A DNA stretch of 64,000 nucleotides from Protopterus annectens (Eukaryota; Chordata; Ceratodontiformes; Protopteridae). The stretch is taken from positions 625,265,248 to 625,329,247 of the forward strand of contig NC_056743.1 in the NCBI RefSeq assembly GCF_019279795.1, in the 5' to 3' direction. Both the position numbers and the translations under genes were made by a program. Positions 42,997 to 54,871 of the stretch are shown here, piece after piece (position 1 is the first letter of the stretch; every line of letters starts with the position of its first letter). The notes below the pieces were generated by a model that was not told the origin of the DNA, searched no databases, and saw nothing but the letters and a program-made list of their open reading frames with translations.

Positions 42997-44374
42997 AAAT
43001 AGTAAATTAAGATGATCATATTAACTACCAAAAAAATAAGGGCCTTGATGTGGTTCTTAAATGCAGGGCATAATCTGCTCCCATTTACTGTTGACTTTGG
43101 CTCGTGGCCATCCACTACTGCTTTTCACTCTAAATGTCACCGCAACAAGGGGTACCATGATGTGACCCTTTACCAGATGAGTCCAATTCTTCTGTATGAG
43201 AATCATCTGAATGGCTACATTGGCCTGGTTCTCCCCACACCTGGGAAGTTGAGTGCAGGAGTCAGGATGGTCACACTGCAGCCAAGCCTGAATTTCTTCC
43301 TAGTCATAGTCCTACCCCCCCCCCCCATGTGCAGACATATATGTAGATGACTGGATGAACAATGAGGCATGACTGTGAGGACATGCCTACCCCATGCCCT
43401 GAGGTAGTCATGCCTCATCAGATGTCCATCAGTCGCTCTAGTTGTTGCCTCCTCCAGGGCTGTTGACTGATCTACCTCTTCAGCACAGTCCATCTCCCAA
43501 GATAGGCATGTCCATCCTCCCTGCCTGTGCCATCGGGATCTTCATCCACTAATCAAACTTGGGTCGCCTAGGCCAGTGTCAGGACTTCATCCTTCTGTGC
43601 TACAGATGCAGGCTAAATGCAGAGCATTTGTGATACTATCGCAGAGACTCATCAGCTTTATTAGACAATTATTAGAGTACTGTGACACTGCTGAGTCCTT
43701 GATGCAAAATGTCCTTTTAACTGTATTGTTTATTGTAACACACTGTGCTCCTTATAGTATAGCATCATGTTGTTACAGGCACCCTTCTTCATTCACCCTC
43801 CCACACACACTCATTCACACACATGCGCACACTGACATACCTTGACAGAACATCTCCAGTGTATCTTATTATATATTTTTTGTCCCTGCCCTTACAGTTC
43901 ATGTTTCCTCACATTCAGCCAATAATGCCAGACATTAGTTGTATTTGTCTTATTGTTTGCTGAGTGCAAGCCTGCTGCCGTATTAACTTTGTGAGTCCTA
44001 CTGCTACTTAAAAACTTCTCCCTGGTGTTGTCTCACATTCCTTGCATCTCTATCCTAAAGATCCCCCCCCAACAAGGATACACCTTCAACCCTCTCAGCT
44101 GTTCCTTATTTTACAGATGGCTCCTACTGTTCCCTCCCATTCTGTCTCTGTCTCTCTTAATTCACAGGACATTGCAATCAGAGAATAATAGGGATAGCTT
44201 TTACGTTTTTTATGTTGTATAAAACCCTGCTGTAACACTTGCTGAGTTACTGTAGTGGGCTAAAGTTCCTAGTTAGTAAGCTAAGGGTTCAGAGTTTGAA
44301 ACCTTTCCCTCTTCTCTTACGTCAATTTGTTTCTTTTTTTCTTTTTTTTTTTTGCCCACTTAGGTAATTTTGCC
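42997..44374. other. No recognised element
   Basis: A C-run near 43315-43327 and pyrimidine-rich sequence after 43760. Frames at 43012-43350 and 43215-43493 lack motifs. Confidence 0.4.
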
Positions 44375-44815
44375 AAGTACCCCTGGTGTCTAGTGCTGAT
44401 GTAGAGCACTATCACACCATTCTAGTGCCGAAGTTATAGGGTTTGAATCTTTTTAAGTGCTTTTAAGGCATGCTACATAGGGCATCCCTGAAGTCTCGTG
44501 TTCCCCTCGCAATGCACATCTTTTTAAGTGCTGTTAAGGCACATTTTAAAGAGAGTTATTCCTGATATATACTGTTCTCCTAACCCACATCTTTTTAAAC
44601 TGTTTTTAAGACAAGATGTTAACAATTATCTATTTAGTGTTCCCACCAATCCATGCCTCTTTTAAGTGTTGTAAAGGGGCATGGTGTAAAGAGAGCTATC
44701 CCTAATGTCTAGTGTTCTCCCTCTGACCCACATAATTTTTATTATTGTTTTTTATAAGTGCCTTTAAGGCACAATATGCAGAGTGCCACTGGTGTCTAGT
44801 GTCCCCTACCCCCAA
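44375..44815 (+). repeat. Diverged tandem repeat, about 5 units of 70-90 bp
   Basis: Recurring phrase TTTTTAAGTGCTNTTAAGGC (44450, 44520, 44597, 44660, 44755) followed by variants of CCTGGTGTCTAGTGTTCTCC. Units differ by indels. It runs straight into the CA-rich minisatellite. Confidence 0.7.
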
Positions 44816-44819
44816 TAAT

Positions 44820-44956
44820 GTTGCGCACACACACACACACACACACACACGCACGCATGCACATCAAACCTACACCGTCACTCACCCCCCCACTGCAACC
44901 CCCCAGGTAAACACACACACATGCACACACGTGCAAGTGCGCGTGCACATGCGCGT

Positions 44957-45003
<47 letters not shown>

Positions 45004-45177
45004 ACCTACCCCCTCACTCACCCCCACTGCAACCTCCCAGGTAATCACATACACAGACACACACATACCTAACCTACCTCCTCACTCACCCCCACTGCAA
45101 TCTCCCAGGTAAATACACACACACACTTAATCTACCCCCTCACTCACTCCCCCCACTGCAACCCCCTAGGTAAACAA

Positions 45178-45224
<47 letters not shown>

Positions 45225-45336
45225 CCTAACCTACCCCCTCACTCACCCCAACTGCAACCCCCCAGGTACTCACACACACAAACACACACTACCTAACCTA
45301 CCTCCTCACTTACCCCCACTGCAACCTCCCAGGTAA

Positions 45337-45399
<63 letters not shown>

Positions 45400-45490
45400 A
45401 TCTACCCCCTCACTCACTCCCCCCACTGCAACCCCCTAGGTAAACAAACACATACACACACACACATACACACACACACTCACACACACA

Positions 45491-45572
<82 letters not shown>

Positions 45573-45614
45573 TCCTACCCTCTCACTCACCCCCACTGCA
45601 GCCTCGCAGGTAAA

Positions 45615-45692
<78 letters not shown>
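44820..45692 (+). repeat. Compound minisatellite with higher-order repeat
   Basis: Eight copies of a ~45-bp block (CTAACCTACCCCCTCACTCA, CCCCACTGCAACCTCCCAGG) start at about 44866, 45001, 45068, 45126, 45224, 45291, 45396 and 45569. Each is followed by a (CA)n tract of variable length. Block variants run in the order 2-3-4 and again 5-6-7, so a three-block unit was duplicated. No coding sense. Confidence 0.9.
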
Positions 45693-45695
<3 letters not shown>

Positions 45696-47429
45696 CCCAT
45701 CACTACCTGTCTGCTAAACCTCTCAGCACTTATCTCTATCAAAATGGGTGTATGCAAATTTTTGCAGTGTTCATTAATATGAGTAGCCAGGACCATGTTA
45801 CATTATGCAGACAGGTGAATTGCTTGCCTGTGTAAATGCATTACCGCAGGCATTTCCAGCAGAGACCACACGGCTAAGTATCATATGCCTCTCCCCAGCA
45901 TGCCTCATTAGCATTTACCACAGCCACAAAGGTAGCCCACTATGGTAGTGCATGTCTTTGTGCTAAAGCTCCATGGCAGAACTATCTCTTAATCAGAAAT
46001 CACTACCTCAATGTGTATTCCTCATGTACTCCTCATGGTAACCTTTCTAAATCAGCCCTAACATCTCTGCTTCACAGTAGCATAAAATATAAGTCCAATT
46101 TCAGCAAAGCAGAATATTCACTACAGTTACTGCTTGCATATACACAATTTCACCATAAGCCTTGATACCTCACTCTGAGGAATACATTGTCTTGGAAGTG
46201 AAACAGGTAACTCATTTTGAAACCTTTTATGAAAAAGCTGCATAAGTGAGATCAATAAGTTCGATACTTTGAATACATCAACATACACTCTGATACACTT
46301 AGTGATAAGAACTTTTTATTTTCTTAAGAGCAAGATGTTATGAATTTATCTTTGAAAAAGTATTACATTTTTGTCAACTTAGCTAAGCAATTTGAAACCA
46401 GTAGCAAATTTCTGTTGAGCACAAGAGTGCTTGTAAATCAGCTTAAAGACAATACTTTGAGTTGTTTAAGTGGTAGGGAGTTGAAATTTATGTTATTAAT
46501 CTTGGAAGGGCCTCTACACTGAGAAAGTGTATAAACAGAACTCTTGGTTAAGGAGGAAAGATTTACGACCAGTGGAATTCCAAATGAATTGATAGTGGTA
46601 CTGTCACGGGTTTAAAGTGCAATGCACAGTTGAAAGCTTTTCATACCACAGGTCTTAGTTTTCTTACATTTGTGGCCTAGCTCTTCTGACCCAAAGCAGA
46701 AGTACTGAATGGATGATGAATGTAGCCCAGTTGTAGAAACTACTACTCCCAATTAGCAATATAGCAGCAGCAGTCAAATAATGCAAGACACACCTCAGGA
46801 GAACAGTTTTTTTTTACAGCCATCAAATGGATTTTCTCTTTACACAGTAAACAACATGTGTAGAGTAGATTCGACATAAATGGCTCACTTAAGCAAGAGT
46901 TTGATGCTGTTCTGGTTACTGCAAGTAGGAATGTAGTATAACAGGAGAAGAAGGAAGCAGACACAAATGCACTTTTTGTAGTTGTCCTGCATTAAGCCAA
47001 GGTCTGGGTGGCTGAAGCATACCACTGATTAAAACACAACCTGGTTTGGGCTTTTATTTCATGCCAGTGGTGAGTTGCTGTTTAGTGGTATGGATCAGAC
47101 AAGACCACCTGCTGACTGCCATTCTGCTGCACACATTCATGATGGAGAAAATGAATCCTTCCCAAGATATTAGTCTTGATTTACCACAGATGACAGAGTG
47201 AGAATTTGTTGGGGGGCTTAAATTTGTTGAGAATTGCCAACATTATGAGAAGACATTTGCCACACTAAATGTGGGTTAATGCAGATAGCAGCTATCAGTG
47301 TCAAAGGCCATGTTTGTGGACTACTTACCCTCAGCCATTACCTTGAACTACGAGTGTCTCATCAATTATATATAGAAAGACAATATAGCAGTTAGTATGA
47401 CATTATCATTCAAGATTGAAATGCACTAC
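45693..47429. other. No recognised element
   Basis: Unassigned. No repeat or exon signals that I can support. Confidence 0.4.
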
Positions 47430-50400
47430 ACCTTGCTTTAACTTGTTCTGTCTTCAGCTTCCCCTGCTTTGAGACTTGTCCCCCCCTTTCTACTTCCAGT
47501 CTAGTACTCTTCCTTCCTTTCTTCTCTTTTGCAAAACCAGAAGCAGGTAACTCATTTCCGCCTTTCCTGTCCCACACGGTATTCTTCCCCATCTCCGCAG
47601 TTCTGTACTGACCTTTCTTCCTTCTTTCCTTCCCCGGATCTGCTGTAAAGCCATTTCCCTCTCTTTATTCCTTTTACAAGATTTTTATCTGGATTTGCCT
47701 TTCCTATTACATTTATATCTTTCTTCTATGTTCTTCCTATTTTTACTTGATCTCCTCTCCCCTGAGATTTTTTAATTAGGGGAAACACTCCTTCTTTTGC
47801 ATGGATTCCTTTTAACTTCCTTGTTGAATCATATTAGAAAGTTTAAACATTCTGCCTTTCTATTTTTATTGTCCCCTTTTCCATTGTTGTACATGCTGCT
47901 GTTTATCTTTATCCACAGGTTGGTTGTTTCCTGCACTTATTTCCAGTCTCCCGTCGGTTTCAGAAAGTTTCCCTAACAAAACATACCCTAACTTTTTCTA
48001 GACCCATATTAGACCTATATACCCTAACTTTCTCTAGACCCATATTTTGATTTTATATGTTGGCTTGTTGTCTCTCTCACTCATGGTGAGCCAGACTGTG
48101 TTATGGCCACTGTTGGCATGGATGCTTTCACATCTAGCTTTTAACTCCCCAAATCAATGCTACTGACAGTGTCAGGTATTAATTACTACTTGCATCTTCC
48201 TGTATTAGTGGAATGGATCCCTCTTTGTCTTTTACCTTCACTATTTTATTCTTGCATTAGTCTAATTCTGGAAGATTAATGTCTCCTGTCAGAACATCCC
48301 AAAGCCTTATCCCCTCCTTTACCTGTTGGTTATATGTTCTGTCAGAATGCAGTGTTGACACATTGTATGTAACCACAAAGTTTTTCACTTTCATCCCACT
48401 AGTCTGATGCTGAGGCTTCTGAGTTTTAATGGTGCCTTAAGTTTCTGTCTTCCCTGCTCTGCTCTCCACACTCAAAACCCCAGCATTCATGCTCTGATGA
48501 TGTAGTTTGCCATTCACACCTTATCTTGCTTTTTCTGTCCTGCCTCAGTAATTGGTATCTTCATATCCCCGTCCTATTCATCATTTGCATATACCTACTA
48601 TGTTCTTTCTTCTTGCATCAATGTCCGAGACTCCCTTATTTCTTACTTAAATTCCTGAAATTACTCAACATGACCCTTCACCCTTTCTTTTTCTATACTT
48701 CTCCTTGATATTCTTCTTTTTTCTGTTCCTCTTCTGATTTGTACCCTGCGCTAAACTCCTTTTTACACCTGACCCTACCCACCTACCCACTGCAGCCTCT
48801 GCTTTCGCCGATTATAGATTATACCTGTAACTTTCTAATTCTTGCTGCCTTTGTTCATTTAGTAAGGTACTCCTGGTACTTTCTTTTATATCCTTATCAG
48901 TCTGTTCCCAACCACCTTCCACCTCCGTTTAATGATGTAATCAGTCTGAAATACCTTTGCATTCTAAATATCAGAGGCTTTGTTTGGATGCGGCAACATG
49001 GGAAATCACCCCAGCTGCAAAATGTTATGTGGTGCAGATGGCAGATGTTGATTGATCTTCAGTGCAATTATCTGCATTCAGAAGTGAATGCCTGAATATT
49101 GATGCTGATATTGTATTTGCAGTCAGAACTGGAGTGCTTTAGCAGCACTCTTTGTGTGGTATAATGTGTACCTGACGCTTGCTACAAAAGTATCAAGCAG
49201 TTTGTTTCAGTTTAAAAGGAAGTAGTGATTTTTTTGGCTCCTCGGATCCAAGCAGAAGCCTATTTCTTTGCTCCTCAACTCTCAACTTAAAAGGGGTACT
49301 AAGTTAGTGGGCAGCATCAAGCCCCAAACCAGAATAGCTACCTACACCTCTGCTGAATATCAACAAGACAGACGGGTATTCTATCAGTGACAATGAGGTT
49401 GTCCCTTTGCCATGTCTTTCCTAATTGCCCACTATCCAGATATCTCTTCATTATTCAACTTCCTGAGGAATTCATCATATTCTTGGACCTTCTCCTTCTT
49501 TTGGGTAATTACCTTCCAATTGTAGCACGTCCTGAAGTGCCACTGAACTTCCTAGCTGCCTGCATGCCATTGCCCTGTCTCATGCCCGTCCCTGTGCCTC
49601 TTGTGGGCTTCCACATGCCACATTATTGGTGCTTTCATTTACTATGTTTACTATCATGTGGGCTTCCACATGCCACGTTATTGGTGCTTTCATTTACTAT
49701 GTTTACTATCACATGGGTTTCCACAAGCCACGTTATTGGTGCTTTCATTTACTATGTTTACTATCACATGCATAATTCCTGCTGTCGGTGAGATGTTTCT
49801 GCCCCTCTTGGCTTGTACTATCTAATTGAAGTCTCAGAAGAGTTTTCACTGCCAGTTCATGACTCTGTCCTATCTGCCTGTCCATCTGACATTCATCATG
49901 ATCGAGTGTCTGCTCTCTTCCTCTTTTTACCTTCTATTTCTAAAACATTCCTACTAAAACTATATTCTGCTCATCCTTTTCTGTGCTCCACTTCTGAAAC
50001 TCTGTCTTTTCCTTGGTGCCTATTAAATTCTGAGGACTGTAAAGATGATCTTCAGAATGCTGAAGTATTTTTAGTATATGTTGGATAATGTATTCTAATT
50101 TTGGGGTTGTGATATCTCAAAGTATTCTTTCCTTCTACTTGGAGTTAGAGTGAAAAAAACGATCTTGCAGTTAGTATGTATAGGTAGCAGAGATTTGTGG
50201 GGCACAGCCTCTCCTGTTGGGGGGTACAAGTGGGCTTTTATAATAATGACTTTCTGAGTTTCCTGTTTTGGGGTTACAATTGGAGAATTTTTCGTACTAT
50301 TTAGTTTTGATGCTGCATCCCTTAATGTGGTGATTTTCTTATCCTCTTTGTGTTGTCTAAATATGTAGCACTAACTCTTGTCTGCTCAGACCAGCTGCTC

Positions 50401-51130
50401 TCTCCTTCTTTCTACACTGAATACAACCATCCATTATTCCCTTTTCTCTTCATTGTTTCCCTCATTGTCTTTAGTCCCCTCTGCCACGTAAGTATAAATC
50501 TTATTCCCTTCTGCATCTGGCACATTTCCCATCTTCTGATCTCCCAGTGTGTTCTGCCTATGTTCTCTACCTCTTCACCTTCAGTTATGAGCAGTTCCTC
50601 TCTTGCTCTCTCCCACCATTTTTATTCCTTGTTGCTAATTCCTTCTCGGCTCCAGATTAGCTCTCCAACCTGTTTATTTTGTCAATCTTGTCTTTTCGTA
50701 GTATAGATTGCCAGGTCCCTGCAGCTGACTAACACAGACTCAAGCATTCTAGTTGTTTTAACTGCTCTACCTCAGATACAGTCTTCCCAGTCCTTCTGCA
50801 GATGATGCACCCAAATCCACCACCAAGCCTGTCTTAACCACACTACTATATTATATCCAGACCACAGACCAGTCTCAGTTCCTTGACTTTTTATAACCCA
50901 CTTTTCTTCTTTCAGTTTTTTATGGTTTTAATTGTTTATATTTTAACTGTTTCAGTGTTGTCTTTATTGACTTATTCCTAACCTACTGTTATCCCTAGCA
51001 AATGCATCTGTTTACCTTCCCTATGGAAAACCTTGTTCTTCTCTCTTCTGTCTTATCTGACTTGTTCATTTGATACTTTTATATGTTTACTATCCTCTGA
51101 CTCTGTCCAACTAGTATATATCTATTTAAA
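47430..51130 (+). other. Pyrimidine-rich strand region
   Basis: About 3.7 kb in which the plus strand is visibly dominated by C and T (runs such as CTTCCTTCCTTTCTTCTC-like tracts), apart from a purine-richer break at 49080-49380. Open frames here are leucine/serine/phenylalanine-rich and biased by composition. A segment near 48945 reads LKYLCILNIRGF, loosely like the start of a LINE endonuclease, but nothing after it supports that. Confidence 0.45.
49603..49767 (+). repeat. 55-bp unit in three tandem copies
   Basis: The unit GTGGGCTTCCACATGCCAC then GTTATTGGTGC and TTACTATGTTTACTATCA occurs three times with very few differences. As 55 is not a multiple of three, the same DNA is read in all three frames along one open frame (49387-49791). 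Confidence 0.95.
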
Positions 51131-51198
51131 GCCCTCTGTCTGGCTACCTTTCTCTATTTACGTACAGTTATCCACACTAATTTATTCAATACAATGAT

Positions 51199-51525
51199 TT
51201 AATCAATACACTCCAATGTACTCAATACTTTGATCAGGTTACCTTTCAGCTTTCTGTAACTTAGCAAGTGCAAGCTGATTGTTTTCAGTTTGACCCAGAA
51301 AGGTAAATCATATATTTCGTCCATATTTATAACACTTTTTGTTATCCTTTCAATCATTTCTGTGTATTTATTTCTAGATGGATACCAAACCAAAGTTATT
51401 TCCTCCATATTTATAACACTTTTTGTTATCCTTTCAATCATTTCTGTGTATTTATTTCTAGATGGATACCAAACCAAAGTTCCATGTTCCACTTTAAATC
51501 TCTTCAAGGCCTTGCTTAACAACAG
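51199..51525 (-). mobile_element. LINE RT C-terminal fragment with internal duplication
   Basis: Minus strand: LLSKALKRFKVEHGTLVWYP (compare 'KALVRPHLEYGTVVWSP'), RNKYTEMIERITKSVINM, and DLPFWVKLKTISLHLLSYRK then LKGNLIKVL (compare 'LPYEERLKKLNLLSLEYRRLRGDLIEVYK'). This is the post-palm region of CR1/L2-group RTs, of a third lineage. It contains an in-frame 28-residue duplication. Confidence 0.7.
51320..51487. repeat. 84-bp tandem duplication
   Basis: Two adjacent copies (51320-51403, 51404-51487) that are identical over about 79 bases. 84 bp equals 28 codons, so the LINE frame on the minus strand is kept. Confidence 0.95.
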
Positions 51526-51734
51526 AAATAAAGAGAAACCAAAGACAGAACTGATTCTGAGTTATTACACTACAATAATTCAGTATGCTGGTCTTAACTC
51601 TAGGATGATAAGATCTGAAGCCTGTATCCAACAGCCTAAAATATTGAAAGAAATATTCAGGTAACTCTGACACCATGTCCATAGGTAATGCCTGGTATCC
51701 CACTGTAAGAAAGAATAGCATAAAAGTGGATCCA

Positions 51735-51850
51735 TGGGCCAGAGGGATAAAGCCGAGACTGTGACCCAGGTAAACAGAGACTGAGTGCCAATCCAGGCAG
51801 TGGGGAAGTAAAGCTGTTCAAGAGGGCAAGAACGAGAGGGTTAATCTGAC
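51735..51850 (+). mobile_element. Putative tRNA-derived SINE family F, copy 2
   Basis: GGGCCAGAGGGATAAAGCCG, then GTGACCCAGGTAA resembles the heads at 13735 and 58500. Weaker than the other two. Confidence 0.4.
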
Positions 51851-53227
51851 GTATCTGTTATGATGGAGAAAGAGAGTTCCATCTGCTGTTATACTGACAC
51901 CCACCAAAGGCTGGATGTTGCAGCCAATATCATTAATGACCATGATGTGTATACTCACCTCTCAGGACTATGCATGAGAAGAAAGAGCAGATGTTCTCTT
52001 CAGGGCTATCACAGGGGTAAGGCAGGTTATTGTAACTAATAACCCCGATTGCCTCCAGGATGATGCTTCCTGCAATAAACTCTTGCTCATAAGGAATAAA
52101 TGATGTCACCGGCTAATAGTAAGGCTGATGTTCAGGCATGAAAAGAAAATATTTAGAAAAGTAAATGAAAACAAATCCAAAATGCCAAGTTCTGAAAAGA
52201 ATGAAATTTGAAATAAAAAAATAAGGAGCAAATATGCCTCCTAATTCTGTGCATGTCAGGTTGAAGGAATAAGCAGCTCACACTTGTAATTAGGCTAACA
52301 TAGTAGCTAGAAGATGTGAACAATGTTTCTAGAGAGAAAGGTGCTTCTCAAAGATGGAAGGGGAGATGGTCCATGACATCTGAAGATTGAATGGTGACAG
52401 AACTGAGGACCACACTGAGCTATGTGCATTTGAGGAAGAGGCTGAGTTTAAGAATCAGATAATTCTAAGACAGCTGGAGAAGGGAAGATCTTAGCCAGTA
52501 GAAAGCAACATCAACATGGATGGAGAGAGAACGTTTGGGACTGAGGCATTGTGAGATGGGCAACATTCAACACTGCTGAGCTGCCTCAAAGGTAATCAGC
52601 CCATATGGGACACAGAACCTAAGGAGTGTCCAATGGTTTTTCCAGTGATGCGGTGCTTATAAGAGACTCTTGATAATGTAAAACCTGAATAGTTTTATCT
52701 GAATGTTATAGTAGAATGGATTTACTGCTAACAATGCATTTATTCCTGTATTATAACATGACTTACACATGAAAAATGCTGGAACAGTGGAGAAGGAATA
52801 GCAGTGTTCAGTTGAAGGATTGGAAACCGATAAGAAGAGAGGTTGTGGGAGTGTTTATGATACCTCCATACGAAAGACAAGTATTATGAAGTAGGAACAG
52901 ATGGAGAGAGGGTGCTTCTCTTTCAGCAGCTAATGGGGGAAGCACTGGGGCTATATGTGTGTTCATGAAATTTATATAAGGTTTTATTTTTTTTCTTTTC
53001 TTCACAAATATGTGATGATAAGAGATCTCTTATTCAATAGACTCTGGTTAGTAAATTTGCAGCTAAGATGGAAGATGTGATGGACAGGTTGGTAAAGTTT
53101 GCACAAATGGGTTGATAGAAGAAATATCTCCCATGGATGACTTTTGTTAAATTTAATGATTTGGGTGGAAGAAAAAGTGGGTTACAGGAGTAGGCTAACT
53201 TTATTTGATATAACTGAAGTCTTGGAT
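51851..53227. other. No recognised element
   Basis: Purine-rich in places; no motif recognised. Confidence 0.4.
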
Positions 53228-53300
53228 ACTCTAGGATGGGATTTCCTAGGTTCAAAGGTATTAGGCTAGCTGCTCTTGCAGCCTTTGGATGGTTAAATGA
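53228..53300 (-). mobile_element. CR1-type 3' tail fragment
   Basis: Minus strand: CTGCAAGAGCAGCTAGCCTA, then ATACCTTTGAACCTAGGA. It parallels the tail shared by the CR1 copies and the tRNA-Val-like SINE (CAGTTAGCCTAGTA, ATGAACCTATGA). The body upstream is not identified. Confidence 0.5.
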
Positions 53301-53573
53301 ACCTATCCCATTTGGTGTTAGATCAGTCTTACCCATCTCATGGTTGATAATTATTTATTACCTCTAGTGAGAATAACCGTGATAATACCAGAGATAATTT
53401 GAGGAGACCCATGCATGGGATAACGCATTTAGGAGATGCTTCTGTCCATTAGTAGGACAGGGGGCAATCCTGGGGTAAATTTTATGCTAAAAAACAAAAA
53501 CGGCCAGCACCAAATAGTGAAACAAAGTTATTATTGTGACTGTTCCATACTGTAGTGTATATACAAACACTAC

Positions 53574-53621
53574 AAAACATCAGGCCGGTTTCGACATTAA
53601 CATGCCTTCATCAGTGATTTT
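53574..53621 (-). ncRNA. Hammerhead-like motif in PLE-2
   Basis: Minus strand order: AAAATCA (stem I), CTGATGA (53614-53608), AGGCATGTTAATGTC (stem II, GGCAT with ATGTC, loop GTTA), GAAA (53592-53589), CCGG (minimal stem III), CC, and TGATGTTTT (stem I partner with one bulge). The layout is that of PLE hammerheads. The base expected to be U before the cleavage base is C, so this copy is probably inactive. Confidence 0.65.
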
Positions 53622-53767
53622 AGTTAACAAAAACACTAGGACATTGTTTAAATACATACACCACTTCCTGTTGATTAATTAAAATTGCTCATTAAGTCCA
53701 GGTTTAAATAATCCCCCAAGCCTAATGATCCATTTTATTTATTTTTTATTTAAAATAGAATCCCAAC

Positions 53768-54086
53768 CAGACCTCTCAACCAATTGGGGACAAATTTCAA
53801 CAGAATCAGGGACAAGTCAAGAAAAAGTCAGGGACAGTCAGGGACACTTTTAAAATATTAGTGCTATTAACTTGAAACATTGACAGGATCAGAGCATATG
53901 AATTAATACACATTTTCTGAAGTAAAAGAAGTTTATAACTCTTAATTATTGTCATTATTCATTAAGTGTAATTCACCACATTTCCTCCAAAAGTCACTAG
54001 TTTTAGGAGGGATTAAGAGGGACAGAGTTAAAATTCGAGTCAAAATCAGGGACATCCCTGAAAATCAGGGACAGTTGAGAGGTTTG
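53768..54086. mobile_element. hAT-type MITE, copy 2, inside PLE-2
   Basis: 319 bp with ends CAGACCTCTCAAC and GTTGAGAGGTTTG and perfect 8-bp duplications ATCCCAAC (53760-53767, 54087-54094). The 8-bp duplication and CA-starting terminal repeat are hAT traits. Near each end GGGACA/TGTCCC phrases recur. No coding. Its position inside the PLE-2 C-terminal coding sequence shows it is the younger of the two. Confidence 0.88.
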
Positions 54087-54871
54087 ATCCCAACCCATTT
54101 TGGTTAACCTGTTTCCCTCTACATGATCAATAGCAATAAATTTAAATTGGGCTGTAGTATGATGAATAGTATGTTTATATAAAGAGCTTTTATTTCTGAT
54201 GTCACTAAGGTGTTCTGAAATCTGTATCTGGAGAGACCTAGAAGTTTGGCCTACATAAAAAGCAGAAAAGGAACAACTGGCTAGATATACAAGTTAGTCT
54301 GTACTAAAATTCCCAAAAAACATGATGTCATAAACCTTAGAAGTATTTGCACTCATGAATTGTTTGGACTTCAGTACATGTTTCCAAGAAGATCAATGAC
54401 CACAAGGATTACAACCAATTAACTTGTCCCCAAATAAAGTCACCTGTTGTTGAATAGCTTCTGCCCTGTGTTTATAATGACTAAAATGTGACCCTAATGT
54501 CGATCCACAATGGAAAGAAAACAAACACCTGGAGCCCAAAATTTCAGAAAATCTGTCATCAGACCTTAAAATCCCCCAATATCGATCAAAAATATCCCTT
54601 AATACATTGGTGTTACGTCCAAAAGTCGTAACTAACCTAATCACGTCATCCTCATCCAAACCCCTATGCTTATACTTTAACAAGGAAGATCTCTGCTGTT
54701 TAGAGACCCAATCACTGGCAGTCATGACATTATTGTGTTCATAGCCCTGTTTTGAAACCTACCTATGGGGTCCTGTTGAAAATGTTGAAATGAGTTTTTG
54801 GAGGAACATATATGTCTAATTCTAAGAAATTGTGACTTGGGAATGTTTTTAATAATGTTTCTGGGATGAAA

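Larger units (their letters stand above)
53490..54870 (-). mobile_element. Penelope-like element, 5'-truncated (PLE-2)
   Basis: Minus-strand PLE of a lineage different from PLE-1. RT thumb: SFHPRNIIKNIPKSQFLRI and SSLLKYKHRGLDEDDVIRL then VTTFGRNTNVLRDIFDRYWG (54390-54870). The linker is reduced to CNPCGH. GIY-YIG nuclease: LVYLASCSFSAFYVGQTSRS then LQIQISEHLSDIRNKSSLYK (54170-54310; VYL and YVG are the two signature strands). C-terminus: KWIIRLGGLFKPGLNEQF after an inserted MITE. The 3' region has a hammerhead-like motif and ends near GTGCTGGCCGTTTTTG. A few frame breaks. The 5' end abuts a CR1 fragment at 54870. Confidence 0.8.

Noticed and set aside
44820-45692. Regularly spaced repeats that might suggest a CRISPR array
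   Set aside because: Spacers are CA microsatellites, not unique sequence, and the genome is clearly eukaryotic.
44745-45796. Frames encoding (TH)n and (CV)n peptides
   Set aside because: Products of CA/TG repeats, no coding evidence.
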